From the NCBI GenBank assembly GCA_035649575.1, contig DASRJH010000185.1:1-13808 (forward strand): a stretch of 13,808 nt of DNA, read 5' to 3'. The position numbers and the translations under genes are program-made. Under the pieces are notes generated by a model. The model was not told the origin of the DNA and searched no databases. It worked only from the letters and a program-made list of their open reading frames with translations. The stretch comes from DASVAL01 sp035649575 (GTDB taxonomy: Bacteria > Planctomycetota > UBA1135 > UBA2386). Below, piece after piece: positions 1 to 6,943 of the stretch; position 1 is the first letter of the stretch, and every line of letters starts with the position of its first letter.

Positions 1-1
1 G

Positions 2-562
2 CTGCAGACGATCCAGGGCCAGATGCTCTCGGTCGCGGACCCGAACGTCGGCGACGCGCAGCGCGCCGTCCTGCAGGCCACCGCGCGCGGCCGCGCAAGC
101 CTCGAGATCCTTCGTTGGCTGCTCGGTGATCCCGCGAGTCCGGCCGCGGATCCCGTGACGCTGCTCGAGCAGGTCGGCGAGCTCGTGCGCGTGCCGATGC
201 GTCAGGCGCAGCATCTGCTCGAACTGAGACTGCCTTCGGCTGGACGCGCGCACGTCGACAGTGCCGACTTCGTGATCCTCGTGGTCGAAACCCTGCGCCA
301 GCTCGTGGCCGCCGTGCCAAGAGGCGTTCGCGGCACCATGACGCTCGAGCTCGCGGGTGCTCCAGCCGGGCCGACCGTCGTGCATGCGCAGTTTGCCGCC
401 ATGGCCGGCAATCTGCCGTTCCCGCTGCCATTGGCCGAATTGCACCAGACCCTGCGGCTCCGCGCGCAGCAGTTGCGCGCCACCGCGTCATGCCAGATCC
501 GGGGCCAGGGCATCGCGTGGGAGTGGCCGGCACGGGCAATGTCGCGGCACCACGAAGCTTGA
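2..562 (+). CDS. C-terminal part of an unrecognised protein (5' end outside window)
   Basis: The reading frame is open from the window edge to a TGA at 560-562, giving about 186 residues; an internal ATG at 23 is probably not the true start. I do not recognise the family. The visible part is Leu/Ala-rich and mostly helical-looking (a run of ILRWLL, LLEQVGELV, VETLRQLVAAV), followed by a short strand-rich stretch (GTMTLELAG) and an end in GIAWEWPA. This order resembles a degenerate histidine-kinase or phosphotransfer fold (helical dimer then a decayed ATPase-like half), but no N, G1 or G2 box is visible, so this is only a guess. It lies 73 bp before the PhoB-type regulator on the same strand, so a signalling role would fit the neighbourhood. 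No signal peptide or membrane segment is seen in the visible part. Confidence 0.55.
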   Translation: MQTIQGQMLSVADPNVGDAQRAVLQATARGRASLEILRWLLGDPASPAADPVTLLEQVGELVRVPMRQAQHLLELRLPSAGRAHVDSADFVILVVETLRQLVAAVPRGVRGTMTLELAGAPAGPTVVHAQFAAMAGNLPFPLPLAELHQTLRLRAQQLRATASCQIRGQGIAWEWPARAMSRHHEA

Positions 563-567
563 GATAA

Positions 568-618
568 CCTTCACGGTTCCTTCTCGCAGCCTACCTAGCC
601 TCCTCTCCGTTCCTTATC
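568..618 (+). promoter_or_regulatory. Pho-box-like array: five 7-bp units at 11-bp pitch before phoB
   Basis: Seven-base units begin at 568 (CCTTCAC), 579 (CCTTCTC), 590 (CCTACCT), 601 (TCCTCTC) and 612 (CCTTATC), exactly 11 bp apart, with 4-bp spacers GGTT, GCAG, AGCC and CGTT. The 12 bases at 574-585 and at 607-618 match at 10 of 12 positions and are 33 bp (three pitches) apart. PhoB/PhoP proteins of the OmpR family bind direct repeats of this kind (7 bp plus 4 bp), one monomer per unit. Inference: the downstream regulator controls its own gene here. The units do not match the E. coli consensus, and the region is pyrimidine-rich, which raises the chance level. Confidence 0.45.
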
Positions 619-635
619 CCCCCGAACGGAGACGA

Positions 636-1343
636 ATGATAGCCGTGGTGAAGTCGAAGATCCTGCTCATCGAGGACGAGCCCGACATCCTCGAGGTCAT
701 CCAGTACAACCTGGAGCGCGAGGGGCACAAAGTGGTCGCCTGCCGCAATGGCGAGCAGGGGCTCAGCCGCATCCGCACGGACAATCCCGACCTGGTGATC
801 CTCGACATCATGCTGCCCGGCATGGACGGCGTCGAGGTCTGCCGGCAGGTCAAGTCCGACCCGATCACGCGGTCGATCCCCGTGATCATGGTCACGGCCA
901 AGAGCGAAGAGAGCGACGTGGTGCTCGGCCTCGGCATCGGCGCCGACGACTACATCAGCAAGCCCTTCAGCCCGCGCGAACTCGTCGCCCGCGTGAAGGT
1001 CGTGCTGCGGCGCGGGCCGTTGCGCGACCAGAGCGGCGGCGGCGAACGCGTCGTGCGCGGTTCCCTCGCGATCGATCTCGGCCGCCACGAGGCGCGCCTC
1101 GCCGACCAGCTGATCAGCCTGACGCCGACCGAGATGCGGCTCTTGCACTTCCTCGCGAGCCACCCGGGCCGCGTCTTCCCACGCGCGCACCTGCTGAGCC
1201 GCGTCATCGGCGAGGACGCCATCGTGACCGACCGCAACATCGACGTGCACGTGCGCTCGCTGCGGCAGAAGCTGGGTGAGCACGCGGACTTCATCGAGAC
1301 GGTGCGCGGCGTCGGGTATCGTTTTGCCGACGCGGCGAAGTAG
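636..1343 (+). CDS. phoB: PhoB-like OmpR-family response regulator
   Basis: A 235-residue two-domain transcription regulator. The receiver domain (about residues 8-122) has the acidic pair E13/D14, the phosphoacceptor D57 in LVILDIMLPGMDG, switch residue T87 and conserved K109 in YISKPFSP. The C-terminal winged helix (about 135-232) has the OmpR-type LTPTEMRLLHFLASHPGRVF and RNIDVHVRSLRQKLG and ends in ETVRGVGYRF. The length is typical of PhoB. The ATG at 636 is chosen because GGAG lies at 628-631, 4 bases upstream, and the receiver begins directly after it. The kinase gene follows 42 bp downstream. The pair most resembles PhoB/PhoR, which controls the response to phosphate starvation; no pst or phoU gene is in view, so the signal is inferred from family likeness. 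The 11-bp repeats upstream suggest autoregulation. Confidence 0.88.
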   Translation: MIAVVKSKILLIEDEPDILEVIQYNLEREGHKVVACRNGEQGLSRIRTDNPDLVILDIMLPGMDGVEVCRQVKSDPITRSIPVIMVTAKSEESDVVLGLGIGADDYISKPFSPRELVARVKVVLRRGPLRDQSGGGERVVRGSLAIDLGRHEARLADQLISLTPTEMRLLHFLASHPGRVFPRAHLLSRVIGEDAIVTDRNIDVHVRSLRQKLGEHADFIETVRGVGYRFADAAK

Positions 1344-1385
1344 CCGGGCGGCGCGAGCCGGCCGCTGCACAGCCGCGCTTCCTCG

Positions 1386-2573
1386 ATGACCCCCGTCACC
1401 TGGTGCCTTGCTGCGGTCCTGATCCTGGCCCTGCTCGCATGGCGGCGCAGCCGCCGCATCGCACGCACGCAGCTCGCAAAGGCGAACGAGGAACTCTCCA
1501 TGGCGGACACGGCGCGCGCCGAGGCACAGCGACTCGAGGCGGCCCTCGGCGGGGCCGGTGACGGCCTGATCGTGCTGGACCAGGACGGCCGCATCGTCGC
1601 CACGAATGCGGCGGCGCGCGAGCTCGCCGACCTGCCGGATCGCGAGCTGCGCGGGCAGCGTCTCGAAGACCTCGTGCCGTGGCCGCTGCTGCACCGCGCG
1701 GTGCAAGCGTGCCGCAGCGGCGGCGAGGCGCAGGCGTTCGAGCTCGACGAAGACGCGGGGCACGGCCGCACGCTGGCGCTGCGCGTGCGGGCCTTGCCGG
1801 GCCTCGGCACCGTGATCGGCATCGACGACCAGAGCCGGCTCAAGCGCCTCGAATCGCTGCGGCGCGACTTCGTCGCGAACGTCTCGCACGAACTCAAGAC
1901 GCCGCTGGCGGCCATCCAGGGCTTCGTCGAGACCCTGCTCGACGATCCCGACATGGATGTGGCCACGCGCCTGCGCTTCCTCGAACGCATCAACCGCCAG
2001 AGCGAACGGCTGCGCGCGCTGGTCGGCGACCTGCTCACGCTGTCGCACCTCGACGAGGACCCTGGCCACGACGAAGCCGCGGCGCCGTGCGATCTCGGCG
2101 CGGTGCTGCGCGAGACCATGCGCGACCTGCAGCCGATCGCCGACAAGCAGGGCTTGCAGACGACGGTCGTGCTGCCATGGCGGGTCTGCTGGGTGCGAGC
2201 CGAGCGCGAAGCGCTGCGACGCGTCGCGGGCAACCTGATCGACAACGCGATCAAGTACACGCCGAGCGGCGGTCAGCTGTCGGTGCGGCTCGTAGCACGC
2301 GAGCGGCGCGTGCGGCTCGAGGTCAGCGACACGGGCATCGGCCTGTCCCCAGCGGACCAGGAGAGGGTGTTCGAACGCTTCTACCGCGTCGACCGCGCGC
2401 GGTCGCGCGATCTCGGTGGCACGGGGCTCGGTCTGTCGATCGTCAAGAACACGGTGCGCAACCTCGGCGGCGAGGTCGGCGTGCGCAGCGCGCTCGGCAA
2501 GGGCAGCACGTTCTGGGTCGAGCTGCCGCTCGCGCTCGAGGACGATGCCGGCTCGGAACCGGCGGCTTCGTGA
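1386..2573 (+). CDS. phoR: PhoR-like membrane sensor histidine kinase
   Basis: A 395-residue kinase, the likely partner of the regulator just upstream (42-bp gap, same strand). In order: one N-terminal membrane segment (about residues 5-19) followed by an Arg-rich stretch on the cytoplasmic side, a helical linker (25-50), a PAS-type sensor domain (about 51-145), the dimerisation and phosphoacceptor domain with H168 in NVSHELKTPL, and the ATPase domain with N box N283/N287 (GNLIDNAIKY), G1 DTGIG (315-319), F box FERFYR (329-334) and G2 GGTGLGL (344-350). All catalytic boxes are intact. There is no periplasmic sensing domain, as in PhoR proteins that sense through PstSCAB/PhoU contacts at the membrane. 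No clear Shine-Dalgarno sequence precedes the ATG. Its stop lies only 12 bp from that of the convergent thiC, so the two transcripts probably overlap at their 3' ends. Confidence 0.87.
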   Translation: MTPVTWCLAAVLILALLAWRRSRRIARTQLAKANEELSMADTARAEAQRLEAALGGAGDGLIVLDQDGRIVATNAAARELADLPDRELRGQRLEDLVPWPLLHRAVQACRSGGEAQAFELDEDAGHGRTLALRVRALPGLGTVIGIDDQSRLKRLESLRRDFVANVSHELKTPLAAIQGFVETLLDDPDMDVATRLRFLERINRQSERLRALVGDLLTLSHLDEDPGHDEAAAPCDLGAVLRETMRDLQPIADKQGLQTTVVLPWRVCWVRAEREALRRVAGNLIDNAIKYTPSGGQLSVRLVARERRVRLEVSDTGIGLSPADQERVFERFYRVDRARSRDLGGTGLGLSIVKNTVRNLGGEVGVRSALGKGSTFWVELPLALEDDAGSEPAAS

Positions 2574-2585
2574 GTTTCGCCGCGT

Positions 2586-4169
2586 CTACTGGATCACGCC
2601 GCCGCGCGCTGCGAACTCGGCGCTCTTCTGCTGCAGTCCCTGCTTCGCGTACTCGCGGACTTCTTCGGTGATCTTCATCGAACAGAAGCGCGGACCGCAC
2701 ATCGAGCAGAAGTGCGCGACCTTGGCGCCCTCCTGCGGCAGCGTGGCGTCGTGGTAGGCCCGCGCGGTCTCCGGATCGAGCGCGAGGTTGAACTGGTCCT
2801 CCCAGCGGAACTCGAAGCGCGCCTTGCTCAGCGCATCGTCGCGGTCCTGCGCGCCGGGATGGCCCTTGCTGAGGTCGGCCGCGTGCGCGGCGATCTTGTA
2901 GGTGATGACACCTTGCTTCACGTCCTCGCGATCCGGCAGTCCCAGGTGCTCCTTCGGCGTCACGTAGCACAACATCGCGGTACCGAGGCTGCCGATGATC
3001 GCCGCCCCGATGCCCGACGTGATGTGGTCGTAGCCCGGCGCGAAGTCCGTCGTGAGCGGTCCGAGCGTGTAGAACGGAGCCTCGTGGCAGACCGCGAGCT
3101 GGCGGTCCATGTTCTCCTTGATCAGGTGCATCGGGACGTGGCCGGGCCCCTCGATCATGGTCTGCACGTCGTACTCCCAGGCGATCTTCGTGAGCTCGCC
3201 GAGCGTGTCGAGCTCCGCGAACTGGGCCGCGTCGTTGGCGTCCCGGATGCTGCCGGGGCGCAGGCCATCGCCGAGCGAGAACGACACGTCGTACTGCTGC
3301 ATCAGCTTGCAGATCTCGCGGAAGCCCGTGTAGAGGAAGTTCTCTTCGTGGTGGTGCAGGCACCACTTGGCAATGATTGAGCCGCCGCGTGAGACGATGC
3401 CCGTGACGCGATCCGCGGTCAGCGGCACATGGCGCAGCAGCACGCCGGCGTGGATCGTGAAGTAGTCGACGCCCTGTTCGGCCTGCTCGCGCAGCACGTC
3501 GAGATACAGGTCGAGGTCGAGATCTTCGACGCGGCCCTGCACGCGCTCGAGCGCTTCGTAGATCGGCACCGTGCCGATCGGCACCGGGCTGTTGCGCAGG
3601 ATCCACTCGCGCGTCTCGCGCAGGTTCTTGCCGGTGCTGAGGTCCATCACCGTGTCGGCGCCCCAGCGGATCGACCACTGCAGTTTTTCGACCTCTTCCT
3701 CGATCGAGCTGCCGAGCGCGCTGTTGCCGATGTTGCTGTTGATCTTCACGAGGAAGTTGCGGCCGATGATCATCGGCTCGAGCTCGAGGTGGTTCTTGTT
3801 GGCCGGGATGATCGCGCGGCCACGCGCGATCTCGCTGCGCACGAACTCGGGATCGCAGTTCTCGCGGATCGCGCAGAACCGCATCTCCTCGGTGATGATG
3901 CCGCGCCGCGCGAAGTGCATCTGCGAGAAGTTCTTCGCACCGGACCTGACGCGCGCGTCGATCCACGGTTGGCGGCGCTTCGGCAGACCTTGCGGCGGCG
4001 AATGGCCCTGCGGCCCCGTCGTGTCGTAGACGCGCACGACGTCGCCGTTCGTGAGACGGATGTCGCGCGCGGGCACGTCGAGGTCGCCGACGGTGACTTT
4101 CGCGGAATGGGGGAAGGACTCGTGCAGGGGGCGCAGGCTCTTGCCGGGCCTCGTCTCGGACGTCGTCAT
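2586..4169 (-). CDS. thiC: Phosphomethylpyrimidine synthase ThiC
   Basis: A 527-residue radical SAM enzyme that rearranges 5-aminoimidazole ribotide (AIR) into hydroxymethylpyrimidine phosphate, the pyrimidine half of thiamine. The cytosolic family is highly conserved and recognised here from long stretches: DTTGPQG near residue 50, MHFARRGIITEEM, IIPANKNHLELEPM, KINSNIGNSA, GADTVMDLSTG, TIHAGVLLRHVPL, IEGPGHVPMH and DFAPGYDHI. The C-terminal iron-sulfur ligands are the ThiC-type CX2CX4C at C488, C491 and C496 (CSMCGPRFC). The ATG at 4169 lies just after the TPP riboswitch, with AGGAAA as ribosome-binding site about 10 bases upstream. A CvpA gene lies upstream on the same strand; the 140-bp gap holds the riboswitch, so thiC expression should be shut off by thiamine pyrophosphate. 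No other thi gene is in the window. Confidence 0.97.
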   Translation of the reverse strand: MTTSETRPGKSLRPLHESFPHSAKVTVGDLDVPARDIRLTNGDVVRVYDTTGPQGHSPPQGLPKRRQPWIDARVRSGAKNFSQMHFARRGIITEEMRFCAIRENCDPEFVRSEIARGRAIIPANKNHLELEPMIIGRNFLVKINSNIGNSALGSSIEEEVEKLQWSIRWGADTVMDLSTGKNLRETREWILRNSPVPIGTVPIYEALERVQGRVEDLDLDLYLDVLREQAEQGVDYFTIHAGVLLRHVPLTADRVTGIVSRGGSIIAKWCLHHHEENFLYTGFREICKLMQQYDVSFSLGDGLRPGSIRDANDAAQFAELDTLGELTKIAWEYDVQTMIEGPGHVPMHLIKENMDRQLAVCHEAPFYTLGPLTTDFAPGYDHITSGIGAAIIGSLGTAMLCYVTPKEHLGLPDREDVKQGVITYKIAAHAADLSKGHPGAQDRDDALSKARFEFRWEDQFNLALDPETARAYHDATLPQEGAKVAHFCSMCGPRFCSMKITEEVREYAKQGLQQKSAEFAARGGVIQ

Positions 4170-4171
4170 GG

Positions 4172-4256
4172 CTGCTGTTTCCTACGCCGGCATGATCCGG
4201 TTCAGGTTCGAGGGGTGCATCTCAGCCCGCGGCAACGCGCGGGCGCCCCCAAGCAG
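4172..4256 (-). promoter_or_regulatory. TPP riboswitch (thi box) controlling thiC
   Basis: Reading the minus strand, the segment shows the hallmark order of the TPP aptamer: a GGGGGCGCC stem strand, a variable GC hairpin, the thi-box core GGGCTGAGATG, ACCC, then the pyrophosphate-sensor arm CCTGAACCGGATCATGCCGG and the closing GCGTAGGAAAC. The outer bases CTGCT (4252-4256) and AGCAG (4172-4176) can pair to extend P1. The 3' side of the aptamer runs directly into the thiC start at 4169 and contains the only good ribosome-binding sequence (AGGAAA). Inference: TPP binding hides the ribosome site, so control is mainly at translation; no separate expression platform or terminator hairpin fits between aptamer and ATG. 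Confidence 0.95.
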
Positions 4257-4309
4257 TGGGCCGCCCAGGATCGGGCGAAGGCGGTCGCGGCGCAAGAGCC
4301 AGCGCGAGG

Positions 4310-5044
4310 CTAGTTGCCAGGCCGGCGGACCCCCTTGGATCCATTGGATCCATGGGTTCCATTGGGTCCGTTGGCTCCCTCACCTGGCGGAGCCCCGTTC
4401 TCGGGTGGGGCATTCGCGGCCTTCACCGGAGGCTTCAGGGGCGGCAGCGCGAACACGGCCCGGATGTCGTCGGGAACCGTGGGGCCGAACCAGTTGATGG
4501 CGCGCTTGCTGAGGCGCAGCGAGTGCGACGACTCGGCCGCCCCGGCGAGCTGGCTGTCGCGGAAGAACATGTGCACGACTGACAAGCCGAACAGGACCAC
4601 GCACGCGCCCGTCGCGACGCCGGCGACACCACCGCCGACGCGGTCGAAGAAGCCGAGCCCCGCCCTGTTCGCGAGCCGTTGCAACAGCATCGCGAGCAGA
4701 CTCATCACGACGAGCACGAGCACGAAGACCAGACAGTAGGCGAGGTAGAGCGTCGTGTCGGGCAGATCGACCGCGGCGGGATCCTGCGGGGTGGCCGGTT
4801 TCGTGCTTCCGATCAGCGCGGCGAGGTCGCCGCCGAAGCGGCCGGCGACGACGTAGGCCGCGAGCAGGATCGCGACGCGGCTGACCTGCCAGATCAACCC
4901 CTTGAACAGCCCCAGGACGAAGAACACGAGCAGCACGGCCAGCGCGGTGCGGTCGACCCACCCGATCAGCTGCACCTGCTGCAACAGATCGGTAGACCCC
5001 GCCGAGACCGGCGGATCCTGCGGCATCCAGCCCACCACGCCCAT
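4310..5044 (-). CDS. CvpA-family inner-membrane protein
   Basis: A protein of about 244 residues with four hydrophobic segments in the CvpA arrangement: a first helix beginning VDRTALAVLLVFFVLGLFKG, a second (VSRVAILLAAYVVAG), a third (LYLAYCLVFVLVLVVMSLLA) and, after the family-typical FFDRVGGGVAG turn, a fourth (ATGACVVLFGLSVVHMFF). CvpA proteins sit in the inner membrane; E. coli CvpA is needed for colicin V production and envelope stress tolerance, but the molecular role is unclear. The C-terminus is a Pro/Gly/Asn-rich cytoplasmic or periplasmic tail with an NG-X repeat, absent from standard CvpA. The start is uncertain: ATG codons at 5104, 5044 and 5026 are all in frame; 5044 or 5026 is preferred because the region before them is non-hydrophobic and upstream of a likely promoter. 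It is divergent from the 577-residue protein and lies upstream of thiC. Confidence 0.8.
   Translation of the reverse strand: MGVVGWMPQDPPVSAGSTDLLQQVQLIGWVDRTALAVLLVFFVLGLFKGLIWQVSRVAILLAAYVVAGRFGGDLAALIGSTKPATPQDPAAVDLPDTTLYLAYCLVFVLVLVVMSLLAMLLQRLANRAGLGFFDRVGGGVAGVATGACVVLFGLSVVHMFFRDSQLAGAAESSHSLRLSKRAINWFGPTVPDDIRAVFALPPLKPPVKAANAPPENGAPPGEGANGPNGTHGSNGSKGVRRPGN
4331..4379 (-). repeat. Five 9-bp tandem repeats encoding an Asn-Gly-X tail of the CvpA protein
   Basis: On the + strand, 9-base units begin at 4335, 4344, 4353, 4362 and 4371 (TTGGATCCA, TTGGATCCA, TGGGTTCCA, TTGGGTCCG, TTGGCTCCC). The first two are identical and the others differ at a few positions. In the CvpA frame on the minus strand they encode GANGPNGTHGSNGSKG, a short collagen-like G-X-Y run near the C-terminus. 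Such units can change copy number by slippage, which would lengthen or shorten the tail in frame. Confidence 0.7.
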
Positions 5045-5093
5045 ATGGCCGTATTCTGCCACGATCCGGGGGGTGAAAGCCACGGGGGTGCGA

Positions 5094-5123
5094 TTGCATT
5101 CCACGCCGGGGCCTGCCTACCTT
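5094..5123 (+). promoter_or_regulatory. Candidate promoter for the 577-residue protein gene
   Basis: TTGCAT (5094-5099) and TACCTT (5118-5123) are 18 bp apart, a sigma-70-like arrangement with a good -35 and a weak -10. Transcription would begin close to 5130, so the ATG at 5131 would be nearly leaderless; no Shine-Dalgarno sequence is visible before it. The whole 86-bp gap 5045-5130 must also hold the promoter of the divergent CvpA gene. Match quality is modest. Confidence 0.3.
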
Positions 5124-5130
5124 TCTCGGC

Positions 5131-6864
5131 ATGACGCGCAAGGAAGCCAGGACCGTGGAGCTCACGGTCGCCAGTCTGGCAGAGGCAATGGCGAAGGATC
5201 CGCGCCTTGGCACCGAGCTGGTCCGCGCGCGCCGCGAGTTCCTCGGCACCGACCGCGCCGAGGCAGTGGGGGCCGCGGACAAGGCACACCATCGGTTCGC
5301 CGAGTGGTTTGCCCTCGAACGCGAGAGCGACAACCTCGGCGCCGTGCCGATCGAAGTGGAGCCCTATTGCGAGGCGGCGAGCGACCTCTGCGATTCCATC
5401 GCGGGCGTGTTCCTCGTGCTGGCCAGCGCCGAAGACAGCGTGCAGGCGCGCGACCTGCAGGACGAACGCGTGCTCGAGCTCGTGGTACCCGCGGGTTCCC
5501 TGCAGCAGGGCGATCTGCTCGTGGGGCGGCTGTTCGAGCTCGACGTCGATCTGTGGACGCCATCGACGGCGGCCGCCGTCTTCCGGCCGGGCCAGGAACT
5601 CGGCAAGGCATTCCGCCGCGACCTGCAGCACCTCGGCCTCGAGCGCCGGCTGTGGCAGATCGAGCTCGAGCACCTGTTGTTGCGACAGTTCGACCAGTCG
5701 CCGAGCCCGCGCTTCGACCAGGCGCCGCTCGAACACCTCGAGGCCGACCTCGACCAGCTGCTGCAAGCGGGCAAGAGCGGGCTCAGCGCCGCGGAGGTGA
5801 GTCAAAGGCTCGCGCTGGCCCGCGGACCCGGCGCCGTGATGGAGCCGCTGCTCGAAGCACTCGCGTTCGACACCGAGGTGGACCTCGACAAGTGCCGCAC
5901 GCTGATGCTGCAGATCTGGAACGCCCACCACAGCCTGCCGCTCGACGAGGCACAGGTGTCGTCGGCCGCACCGGCGCCCGGCGAAAAGCTCGGAGAACGG
6001 CTCGCGCGCACGCTCGAGGAAGGACTGCGGCACAGGCGCGACGTCGCGGAACTGTTCGCCCAGCTCGAACGCATGGCGGGGCTGCGATCGGAGGACGGCG
6101 ACGAGCCCGGGGATCCGCGCGACGCGGAGGTCGCGGAGCAGGAAGAGGGCGAGGACGACCCGGAGGGGCCGCAGGACGACCAGGACGAGGAGGACGGGGA
6201 GGACGGGGAGGACGAGGATCAGGGAGACGACGACGGCTCCGTTGCCGCGAGCGGCGACCTCGATCCGCTCGTGCAGGAGTATCTCTGGGAAACCGGGCGC
6301 GCCGGTGACCCCGCCGGCCCCACGCTGCGCCTGTGGCTGCAGCTGCAGGAAGACTCGCCGCTGCCACACACCGACTTCGAGTTCGTGACGGGCAAGGACC
6401 TGATGCGGCTCCTGCTGTACGTGTATCTGGGCGCTCCGCCGACAGGGCGCGCCGACGCCGTGCGGTCCGCGTTCGCCGAGCTGCAGCGGTTCTACGCCTG
6501 GGCCGCGAGCACGCAGGAGCAGGACTTCCGCAGCGTGCTCGACGAGTGCAAGGGTCCGCTGCTCGACCAGGTGGAGCGACTCCAGGAAGCCGGGATCCAG
6601 TTCTCGACGGCAGCAACCACGAATGCGCGCCCCGGCATCCTTCAGGTCGAGGACCTCGGTCCGAAGGGATTCGGCGTGCGCGACGACGACGGCGAGAACC
6701 ACTGGCTCAGCGCCAGCCCTCGATCACTCTCGAGTCTGCGCGTCGGGGACCTGCTGCTCGGCGCCTTGGCCAGAGGCACCGGTCCGGAGCACAACGGAAC
6801 GGGTCCGAGCCTCGTCGGACTCGTGGTCGTGCTTCCGGCCGATGCAAAGTCGCTGATCGAGTGA
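5131..6864 (+). CDS. Unrecognised 577-residue protein with acidic linker
   Basis: I do not recognise this family. Visible layout: an N-terminal helical part (about 1-110, with paired Cys at 80 and 87); a strand-rich stretch at about 112-160 (ERVLELVVPAGSLQQGDLLVGRLFEL) that looks like a small beta-barrel; a helical region to about 315; an extremely acidic, low-complexity linker at 321-368, rich in Asp, Glu and Gly; a second helical region (375-490); and a C-terminal strand-rich domain at about 500-570 (GILQVEDLGPKGFGVRDDDG ... LRVGDLLLGAL ... LVGLVVVLP). The two strand-rich parts share a V/LGDLLLGxL-type motif (QQGDLLVGRLFEL and RVGDLLLGALARG), suggesting related domains on each side of the linker. 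There is no signal peptide or membrane segment, so it is probably cytosolic. The gene for a DUF2325-like protein follows 79 bp downstream on the same strand. Confidence 0.75.
   Translation: MTRKEARTVELTVASLAEAMAKDPRLGTELVRARREFLGTDRAEAVGAADKAHHRFAEWFALERESDNLGAVPIEVEPYCEAASDLCDSIAGVFLVLASAEDSVQARDLQDERVLELVVPAGSLQQGDLLVGRLFELDVDLWTPSTAAAVFRPGQELGKAFRRDLQHLGLERRLWQIELEHLLLRQFDQSPSPRFDQAPLEHLEADLDQLLQAGKSGLSAAEVSQRLALARGPGAVMEPLLEALAFDTEVDLDKCRTLMLQIWNAHHSLPLDEAQVSSAAPAPGEKLGERLARTLEEGLRHRRDVAELFAQLERMAGLRSEDGDEPGDPRDAEVAEQEEGEDDPEGPQDDQDEEDGEDGEDEDQGDDDGSVAASGDLDPLVQEYLWETGRAGDPAGPTLRLWLQLQEDSPLPHTDFEFVTGKDLMRLLLYVYLGAPPTGRADAVRSAFAELQRFYAWAASTQEQDFRSVLDECKGPLLDQVERLQEAGIQFSTAATTNARPGILQVEDLGPKGFGVRDDDGENHWLSASPRSLSSLRVGDLLLGALARGTGPEHNGTGPSLVGLVVVLPADAKSLIE
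6091..6234 (+). repeat. Low-complexity acidic coding tract
   Basis: This part of the 577-residue protein encodes residues 321-368, of which most are Asp, Glu or Gly, with GED units repeated (for example EEDGEDGEDEDQGDDD). At the DNA level GGACGGGGA recurs in tandem near 6194-6215. The tract separates two folded halves and could act as a flexible spacer or a mimic of nucleic acid charge; neither is shown. Confidence 0.6.
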
Positions 6865-6882
6865 TTCGTTGTCACCGCGGGT

Positions 6883-6898
6883 TGCCGGCCAGCCGGCA
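6883..6898. other. Intergenic inverted repeat (6-bp stem)
   Basis: TGCCGG, a CCAG loop, then CCGGCA, lying 18 bases after the stop of the 577-residue protein gene and about 45 bases before the next start. It has no following T-run, so it is not a standard intrinsic terminator; it could be a processing or attenuating hairpin between two cotranscribed genes. Confidence 0.3.
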
Positions 6899-6943
6899 GC
6901 CGCGCCGCGCATCCGACCGATAACCCGGTTTGGAGGCCGTGAG

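Noticed and set aside
560..635. E. coli-type Pho box or a clear sigma-70 promoter before phoB
   Set aside because: No CTGTCAT-like unit is present, and hexamer pairs near 559-597 are badly spaced or weak; only the 11-bp repeat pattern is supported.
591..2069. Long minus-strand open frame (492 codons) across phoB and phoR
   Set aside because: It lies antisense to two clearly conserved genes, its product is a low-information Arg/Ala/Val/Asp mix, and high-GC DNA gives such frames by chance.
2712..4313. Plus-strand open frames of 222 and 294 codons
   Set aside because: Both are antisense to thiC, which is conserved along its full length; the second even runs through the TPP riboswitch.
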